Of a DNA stretch of 10,696 nt, positions 5,422 through 10,696 are shown one piece after another. Under the pieces are notes generated by a model, which saw nothing but the letters and a program-made list of their open reading frames with translations, did not search any database and was not told the origin of the DNA. Source of the DNA: Gammaproteobacteria bacterium RIFCSPLOWO2_02_FULL_56_15 (GTDB taxonomy: Bacteria; Pseudomonadota; Gammaproteobacteria; Eutrophobiales; Eutrophobiaceae); contig MGYR01000145.1 of NCBI GenBank assembly GCA_001801825.1, forward strand, positions 207 through 10,902, in the 5' to 3' direction. Every line of letters starts with the position of its first letter. The stretch's first letter is position 1. The position numbers and the translations under genes were made by a program.

Positions 5422-8400
5422 TCAGCCGGTAATATCTTCAACCAACACGCGGAAACCGGTTGCTTCATCGGCCTGTCCGCTGAAAGTTTGTTCCAGAGAG
5501 ATGTCGCACTCGGAGTGCGCATCGCTGAAACCTCCCCCGGCGGCCTTCATGGCGCCGCCATCCTTGACAATCTCACGTACGTTGCCGATGTAATTGATCA
5601 TGCCCCAGCCGTTCGGCTGCCCATCTGTGACCTTGGTCGTGCCCGTGCCTTTTAGGAGTTTGCCTTGCACTTCCACCCGGCAATTCACATCTTTCTTCGG
5701 TTGATTGCCGTTGGCGGTGGCCGCATAGGCCCATTCCGCCTTGGTTGGCAAGCGGTAGGTCTTACCGGTGCGTTCGGACAGCCACTTGAGATAATCCTCA
5801 ATCTCCTGGGTAGAGATCCCAGCCAAGGGGAGATCCTGTTTATCCTTGTCTGTCTCCGGATTGCATTTACCGCTGAAATGGCAGTATTTCGCCCAGTCGT
5901 TGATACGAACCTCATAGCGGCCGATGGCGAAGGGGTTGGCGCTCTCGCCACCCGCGGGGATAACAACCAGTTGCGGGCCGCGCGCACCCTGGCCGACGAA
6001 ATCGTAGCAGACGGCGCGAGAGCGCGAGCCGAACCCGGCCAGACTCGTGGAGCAGGGTCGATCGCTGGCCATGGGTGACCAGCTTTCTGTGCTGGCCGCC
6101 GCCGTGGCCGTATCCAGTGCTACCTCTGCCTCACGCTGCATCGCCTGCGTTCCGGCCAGTGCAAGATTGATTTCATCCAGGGTCTTGTTAAAGTCCTGGC
6201 TGTCCTGCCAGATATTGCGCACCTTGCTTAAATCATTTCTGATGGATGTGAGTGCCGACCGGCGTTGGTTTCGATCGGATATCTGCTTGGCGTCAGTAAA
6301 ACTGGCCGGTATGGGAGTATATAGGTTATTTGCCTCCCGCATCCGGGCTTCGAGCTGTTGTTGCAAGGTGATGTAGCGGGGTTGCCCACTGTGTCTTGAC
6401 GCAAATTGCTGGATGACACTGCTGGCGGCGCTCAGATTGCCGGCGGCAAGGGAATCGAAACCCGGTTTAAGATCAGTCTCCAACGCCTCAAAGGTAGCAG
6501 AGACGCCTCTCGCAAGATCAGACAATGTGGAACTGGAAGGAAAAATCGATGATGAAGCGACTGCCAGATCTCCGGCCCCAGTGGGGTCGCTCTGGTTGAG
6601 CCGGTTGATGGTGTTGGCCAGCGAGCTTTCCGCCTGACGCAGGAAATCAGCGTATTTGCCTGGGCTGCCGGTTTCAATGGCCCTTACTTTTTCACTCACG
6701 TCCTGTACGTCGAGGCTGGTCGCCGTCTGGAATAACTGGTTCAGTTCCGCGATGTAGACATCGACGCGGGTATCATCGCGCAAACTGATCAAAATACTGT
6801 TGCTTGCATCATGTTCAAGACCGGCCACTGCGAAACTGTAGGCCTCCTCGTTGTTGCCGGCGTTTTTCCGGCTCTGAGACAGGCGGGTATACATCGCAAC
6901 CAGCAGCGGGCGTCCATCCTGCGCCAGCCAGGGGTCGTTGTTACCCAGTTCGCCAAGCAATTCACGATATTTTTCCTCGGCATTCGTAGCCCGATCACCC
7001 TCGGCCACGATCTTGAGATCATCTTTCAACCCGGCCACCCTTCGATCCTTGTTGAAGGCTTCCTCTCCTGCCTGGATGCGGCCGGTGAGCTGCGTCAGGG
7101 AAGCCAGTTCCGGCGCAAAGCGCAAGGCCCGGTTGGCCATGGCGGTGGCGGCATCGAAACGGTTTTCTTCCAGGATGGCATCGGCCCGCGCGATATACAG
7201 TGCTGCTACGCGCTCGCGGTATTGTTGCAGCTCGGTTGCAATGGATTGATCCTCTTCCCGGAAACTGTCCAGTTCCCGGACACTGGCCAGGAGGTCGGTC
7301 TCCCAGCGGGTGTCATCGACGTTCGGTGTCGTCAGTTTGCTCTCGATGTCGGCCACATCCGCATCGACGATACTGCTGATAGCCTGGCTGCGTTCTGCAC
7401 CAGTCAAATGGGCTAGTTTGATTTGCGCCAGTTCCCTGCCGAGTAGCATGGTACTCAGCAGATTTTCATATTCTTCCACAAGGGTTTCGGCTTCGCTGCG
7501 GTTACCCTGTGTGAGGATTCGGTTCAATTCGTTCGTGGATGCGGTGCGCAATTTTGCGGTGATATTGCTTAATACCGGTAAATCCTGATTCGTACTGAGA
7601 GTACTGAGCTCTATGATCTCGCTCTGGTAGGGCTTGAAATCATCCAGCGCCACCATTTGTGGCTCGGCCTCCGTCAGCGTGCGATTGAGTTCGGCAATCC
7701 GCACTGCCTGTTGAATCTTGCTTTGCAGATCCACCAGCCGGGCCTCGCCCGGGGCAGTTTCCAGTGCCCTCGTGATCAGACCAAGGGCCTGGTCGAAATT
7801 GCCTTCAATAAACGCATTGTTGGCCAGACCATAATAGGCATTGGCGGGGCGCGGGTCGGTCAGGAGAGAATGGGCAGGATCGATCTGATTACGAATAATG
7901 TTCAAAATATTCCTGGTATTGTCGATGGAATTGCTGTCTCCCAAGGCCGCGATATAGTCAGTGTAGAGATCTGTGATCTTCTGCCGTTTATTGAACTCGA
8001 TCGTATCCCTTTGTTGCTGAAGGTATAGTGAACCGCGATAGAATTCTTCCACTTGTGTCAGTATGGTTTGGGCCTGGGGAAAATTGTAATCATCACCGGC
8101 TATATTGATCAGCGCATTGATCTCCACAGTGAAGTAGTTCTGGATGGCCTCCTGCGCGTCGGTGGTGATCGTAGCTTGATCCGTCTTTTCCATAGTACGG
8201 GTAGCCGCCAGTTGTTCCCGAATGACCTGAGGATCGCCACTGTTGATCTGACTGATCACTTCCTGGATTTCCCGGTTGTGCAGATAATTCAGGGCCGGAT
8301 TGATGGCGATGAGACCGATGACCAGGAGTATGCCGGCGGCGATGGCGATGGGATTCTTATACCAGGTGGCTTTGCCTTCAAACTCTTCGATAAAATGGGT

Positions 8401-9741
8401 AACGCTGGGGCTCCTGTCCTTCCGCAGAAAAGCAACGGATCGGCGCAGGGCACGATTGGATTTCTTATTTATGCCTTTGACCGTCGGAGGCACCAGCCCA
8501 TTCTCTTTGGCCGTGGTGGCCGGCAGCTTATTGAAGGGATGCTTGCCGGTTAACAGCTCGTAGGCCACACAACCCAGGGCATAGGTGTCATCCTTGGTAT
8601 CGGGCTCTTCACCATTCAGCATTTCGTAGCTGGCATAGGCCGGTGTCAATGCACCCAGTTTACCTGGATCGAAGAGGGTCTTTTCCGCTTCTCCCGTGAC
8701 TGGATTCTTGACCGCCCGGGCGATGCCAAAGTCGAGGGTCTTGACCGTGCCGTCATCGCACAGAAATGCGTTGCCCGGTTTAAAGTCGGAATGGACCAGG
8801 CGCCGTTCATGGGCGTATTCAAGCGCTGCAGCGAGCTGCTTGACAATGTTGAAGGCCTCCGGGAAGGGCAGACCACCTTGTTTGCGGGCCGTTTTCTTGA
8901 TGTAGGTGCTGAGATCCTGACCGATCATCAATTCCATGGTGATAAACACGGGGGTACCCGGCCCGCCGATCCGGTCAAAATCATAGACCGTGGCAATATT
9001 GGGATGGGCCAGTTTCTGTTGCCTGCTCGATTCGCGCTGTAGGGAGATGAATGCTTCCGGGTGTGATTTAAAATCTTCATTGAGCAGTTTGATAGCGACA
9101 TAGGGGTTCTTGTCGCGCGCCTCTTCCTTCAGCAAATCGATGCCCTTGAATACCTTACCCATACCGCCTACGCCGAGGACTTCAATCAGCTTAAACCGTT
9201 CCTTGATGATGTCTCCCGGTCCCAGTTCTCGCCCGGGTTGGTATCCGGAAGGTTGTGGTTGCTGCCACTCGGTACCCGCGGGTCCCGTGGCGCTGGTCAT
9301 GGAAGGTGTGGCGGTGTTGGTATCCGGCATGCTCAAGTCGAAGTCGACCATGCTGGTCTGGGTACGCGTTACCGTGCCGATGGCTTTAGCGCGGTCTGCA
9401 TCTGCGATGATCTGTGTGGATTCTTCTCCGGCAGAAGGAGCCTGTTCTTCCGGAGCGAAGTTATCTTCACGGGCGAAAAGAGTGGAATCCGACCCGGAAC
9501 TTTCGGAGGTAGATTCAGTTGCCTCGGCGTGTGCTCTCCGGTACTGATTGATTTGGCGTTTCAGACTGGCATAGGCGCTGTCATTGATGCGTTTCTTTCC
9601 ATAGATATCATCGAGCTGGGTCAGCATGCGGTTGGCATATTTCGGCTCTTCTTTTAACAAACGGTCCAGTTGCTTGTTCAGCACCTCAATTTCAAGTTTG
9701 CCTTCCGCCAAGGCTTCCAGCGCTGCTTTGAAGTCGGCCAC
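5422..9741 (-). CDS. Transmembrane Ser/Thr protein kinase with periplasmic helical/TPR-like region and C-terminal SUMF/FGE-like domain
   Basis: 1439-residue Hanks-type kinase. An N-terminal helical module (1-72) and an acidic, Ser/Thr-rich linker (73-178) precede the kinase domain (about 182-455). That domain has the Gly loop GVGGMGKV (190-197), Lys218 in VAIK, catalytic loop HSDFKPGN (317-324, Asp319) and DFG (337-339). HSD replaces the usual HRD, so it is a non-RD kinase, and the SPE of the activation segment is SYE. One membrane helix lies at 464-482. The large outer part (about 490-1230) is helical with TPR-like units (about 634-668 and 847-880). A SUMF/FGE-like domain ends the protein (about 1253-1436: VVIPAGG, YRLPTKAEWAYAA, GNVREIV, TGFRVL). 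It retains a Cys at only one of the two formylglycine-enzyme cysteine positions. The start is GTG with GAGGT 8 bases upstream. It follows the PP2C gene by 24 bases. It presumably phosphorylates cytoplasmic targets in response to periplasmic signals. Confidence 0.95.
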   Translation of the reverse strand: MADFKAALEALAEGKLEIEVLNKQLDRLLKEEPKYANRMLTQLDDIYGKKRINDSAYASLKRQINQYRRAHAEATESTSESSGSDSTLFAREDNFAPEEQAPSAGEESTQIIADADRAKAIGTVTRTQTSMVDFDLSMPDTNTATPSMTSATGPAGTEWQQPQPSGYQPGRELGPGDIIKERFKLIEVLGVGGMGKVFKGIDLLKEEARDKNPYVAIKLLNEDFKSHPEAFISLQRESSRQQKLAHPNIATVYDFDRIGGPGTPVFITMELMIGQDLSTYIKKTARKQGGLPFPEAFNIVKQLAAALEYAHERRLVHSDFKPGNAFLCDDGTVKTLDFGIARAVKNPVTGEAEKTLFDPGKLGALTPAYASYEMLNGEEPDTKDDTYALGCVAYELLTGKHPFNKLPATTAKENGLVPPTVKGINKKSNRALRRSVAFLRKDRSPSVTHFIEEFEGKATWYKNPIAIAAGILLVIGLIAINPALNYLHNREIQEVISQINSGDPQVIREQLAATRTMEKTDQATITTDAQEAIQNYFTVEINALINIAGDDYNFPQAQTILTQVEEFYRGSLYLQQQRDTIEFNKRQKITDLYTDYIAALGDSNSIDNTRNILNIIRNQIDPAHSLLTDPRPANAYYGLANNAFIEGNFDQALGLITRALETAPGEARLVDLQSKIQQAVRIAELNRTLTEAEPQMVALDDFKPYQSEIIELSTLSTNQDLPVLSNITAKLRTASTNELNRILTQGNRSEAETLVEEYENLLSTMLLGRELAQIKLAHLTGAERSQAISSIVDADVADIESKLTTPNVDDTRWETDLLASVRELDSFREEDQSIATELQQYRERVAALYIARADAILEENRFDAATAMANRALRFAPELASLTQLTGRIQAGEEAFNKDRRVAGLKDDLKIVAEGDRATNAEEKYRELLGELGNNDPWLAQDGRPLLVAMYTRLSQSRKNAGNNEEAYSFAVAGLEHDASNSILISLRDDTRVDVYIAELNQLFQTATSLDVQDVSEKVRAIETGSPGKYADFLRQAESSLANTINRLNQSDPTGAGDLAVASSSIFPSSSTLSDLARGVSATFEALETDLKPGFDSLAAGNLSAASSVIQQFASRHSGQPRYITLQQQLEARMREANNLYTPIPASFTDAKQISDRNQRRSALTSIRNDLSKVRNIWQDSQDFNKTLDEINLALAGTQAMQREAEVALDTATAAASTESWSPMASDRPCSTSLAGFGSRSRAVCYDFVGQGARGPQLVVIPAGGESANPFAIGRYEVRINDWAKYCHFSGKCNPETDKDKQDLPLAGISTQEIEDYLKWLSERTGKTYRLPTKAEWAYAATANGNQPKKDVNCRVEVQGKLLKGTGTTKVTDGQPNGWGMINYIGNVREIVKDGGAMKAAGGGFSDAHSECDISLEQTFSGQADEATGFRVLVEDITG

Positions 9742-9749
9742 GAGTCTTT

Positions 9750-9754
9750 ACCTC
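9750..9754 (-). promoter_or_regulatory. Ribosome binding site of the kinase gene
   Basis: GAGGT on the minus strand lies 8 bases before the GTG at 9741. It supports this GTG as the true start and lies in the 24-base gap after the phosphatase stop codon. Confidence 0.65.
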
Positions 9755-9765
9755 AAGCTGTTCAT

Positions 9766-10515
9766 TTATTCGATATCTACAATTATCGCGGTAACATTAT
9801 CACCTGCCCCGCGTTCCAAGGTCAGTTCAATCAGGGAATTACAACATTCCTCTGTTGAGCTATTTTGTAACATTTCCTGAATTTCAAAGTCTTGGAGATG
9901 TTTTGTCAGTCCATCGCTGCACAACAGATAGCGATCAGCGCGGGCGAGTTCTTGGATATCCATATCAAGGTAAAGATCTTCCATCGCACCGATTGCCCGC
10001 GTGATCATATTGCCGTGTGGATGTTTCAGTGCATCTTCCCTGGTGATAAGACCCTGCTCCACGTAGAGTTCAACCTGTGAATGATCGGTGGTGATCTGCC
10101 TGAGGTCTGCGTTCCGCAAACGGTACAACCGACTGTCTCCAGCCCAGACATAGATCAGATACTTGTCAAAGGTAATCATGATCACGACCGTACTGCCAAT
10201 CGTGGATTTTCTTGCGGAAGACTTTGCCTTTTCGATCAATGCCCGATTAACTTCCTGCATGCCGGTTTCCAGATCATCGATAAAATTGACCAGGGAAGTT
10301 CCCTCATGCATTTTCTTCATGTGTTCGATGATCATCTGGCTGGCTACGTCGCCTTTATCATGTCCTCCCATGCCATCAGCTACCACCCACAAGCCGATTT
10401 CAGGACGTTCCAGCATGGAATCCTCGTTATGCCTGCGCACCTTTCCGGTATCAGTCCTGCCGAAGGAAGACCAACTCAGAGGTTTTGTTGAATTCTGTGG
10501 TTTAGGTATCGGCAT
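9766..10515 (-). CDS. PP2C-family protein Ser/Thr phosphatase (PppA/Stp-like)
   Basis: Metal-dependent phosphatase of 249 residues, cytoplasmic, with no signal or membrane segment. All metal-binding motifs are present: RRHNEDS (27-33, Asp32), DGMGGH (47-52), GDSR (126-129), SDGL (200-203, Asp201) and GDN (238-240). The HPHGNMITRAIG segment (165-176) is also typical. It should reverse phosphorylation by the kinase encoded 24 bases downstream, including possibly the kinase itself. Gene order phosphatase-kinase resembles the PppA-PpkA pairs that control type VI secretion, but also other Stp/Stk pairs. No strong ribosome binding site precedes the ATG at 10515. The gene seems complete and of normal length. 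Confidence 0.95.
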   Translation of the reverse strand: MPIPKPQNSTKPLSWSSFGRTDTGKVRRHNEDSMLERPEIGLWVVADGMGGHDKGDVASQMIIEHMKKMHEGTSLVNFIDDLETGMQEVNRALIEKAKSSARKSTIGSTVVIMITFDKYLIYVWAGDSRLYRLRNADLRQITTDHSQVELYVEQGLITREDALKHPHGNMITRAIGAMEDLYLDMDIQELARADRYLLCSDGLTKHLQDFEIQEMLQNSSTEECCNSLIELTLERGAGDNVTAIIVDIE

Positions 10516-10547
10516 GGTGCAGATTCAGATTCTACGCACGCGGGGTG

Positions 10548-10576
10548 TATTTACCACTTTGCCGATTCCTTGTTCA
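10548..10576 (-). promoter_or_regulatory. Weak candidate promoter for the phosphatase-kinase-SUMF operon
   Basis: On the minus strand TGAACA (10576-10571), a 17-base spacer and TAAATA (10553-10548) lie about 33 bases before the phosphatase ATG. The matches to consensus are only moderate. If the open frame running from the right edge to 10525 is a real gene, the operon may instead be transcribed from outside the window. Confidence 0.22.
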
Positions 10577-10624
10577 TGTATCTGCAGGTTAATCATGTCT
10601 GGTGAACAGGATAGCTCGTTTTCG

Positions 10625-10696
10625 TTAGCCAGTGTGTGAGAAGTGGACCACTTCAGTGGGGCCTTCATCAAAGGCCCGACCCAGACTGATCTTGCC
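10625..10696 (-). CDS. Possible C-terminal end of an unidentified protein, cut by window edge
   Basis: One minus-strand frame runs from the right edge to a TAA at 10625-10627 and encodes 23 residues ending DEGPTEVVHFSHTG. Its codons look like those of the neighbouring genes. A second minus-strand frame is open from the edge to a TGA at 10525-10527, 9 bases before the phosphatase start; it encodes at least 56 residues including rarer Arg codons. At most one of the two is real. I recognise neither. In phosphatase-kinase clusters linked to type VI secretion, genes such as tagF or tssM often sit here, but nothing in these few residues identifies them. Confidence 0.28.
   Translation of the reverse strand, partial: GKISLGRAFDEGPTEVVHFSHTG

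Noticed and set aside
8053..8553. Plus-strand open frames opposite the kinase gene
   Set aside because: All lie within the continuous, domain-supported kinase reading frame and show no family features.

Overview
The window looks like a piece of a gammaproteobacterial chromosome. The reasons are a UbiG-MupP-like pair in the order known from Pseudomonas, an MlaA (VacJ) outer-membrane lipoprotein, and a transmembrane Ser/Thr kinase with a cognate PP2C phosphatase. No species can be named from the sequence alone.

Left accessory block (1 to about 1400). The window opens inside the first 73 codons of a cas9 gene read leftwards (minus strand). RuvC-I and the arginine-rich bridge helix are intact and resemble type II-C Cas9 of the Neisseria kind. 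Directly upstream, read the opposite way, is a compact tracrRNA whose anti-repeat differs at one base in 20 from the remembered N. meningitidis tracrRNA. It ends in a GC-rich hairpin. The tracrRNA promoter appears to sit on the cas9 start codon and ribosome binding site, and a repeat-like decamer precedes the anti-repeat. A complete brnT-brnA toxin-antitoxin operon follows, with a palindrome just before brnT. Then comes the decayed 3' end of a MacB/FtsX-type ABC permease. Together these look like an accessory island, with the CRISPR adaptation genes and array expected beyond the left edge.

Core block (1412 to 3815). A HAD phosphatase best matching MupP (MurNAc-6-phosphate phosphatase) and ubiG (ubiquinone O-methyltransferase) form a minus-strand operon. 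A 235-bp divergent intergenic region separates them from mlaA on the plus strand. MlaA is the outer-membrane lipoprotein of the Mla phospholipid-retrieval pathway.

Signalling block (3793 to 10515, minus strand). A three-gene operon encodes a cytoplasmic PP2C phosphatase, a 1439-residue single-pass membrane Ser/Thr kinase, and a 533-residue single-pass membrane protein. The kinase has a large helical/TPR-like periplasmic part ending in a SUMF/FGE-like domain. The third protein ends in a second SUMF/FGE-like domain. Both SUMF domains lack the cysteine pair needed for formylglycine generation, so they probably act as periplasmic binding or sensor modules. The likely logic is that the phosphatase opposes the kinase inside the cell while the paired SUMF domains sense or assemble something in the periplasm. 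Such pairs often control type VI secretion, but no secretion gene is visible here. About 180 bases at the right edge hold an unresolved partial reading frame.
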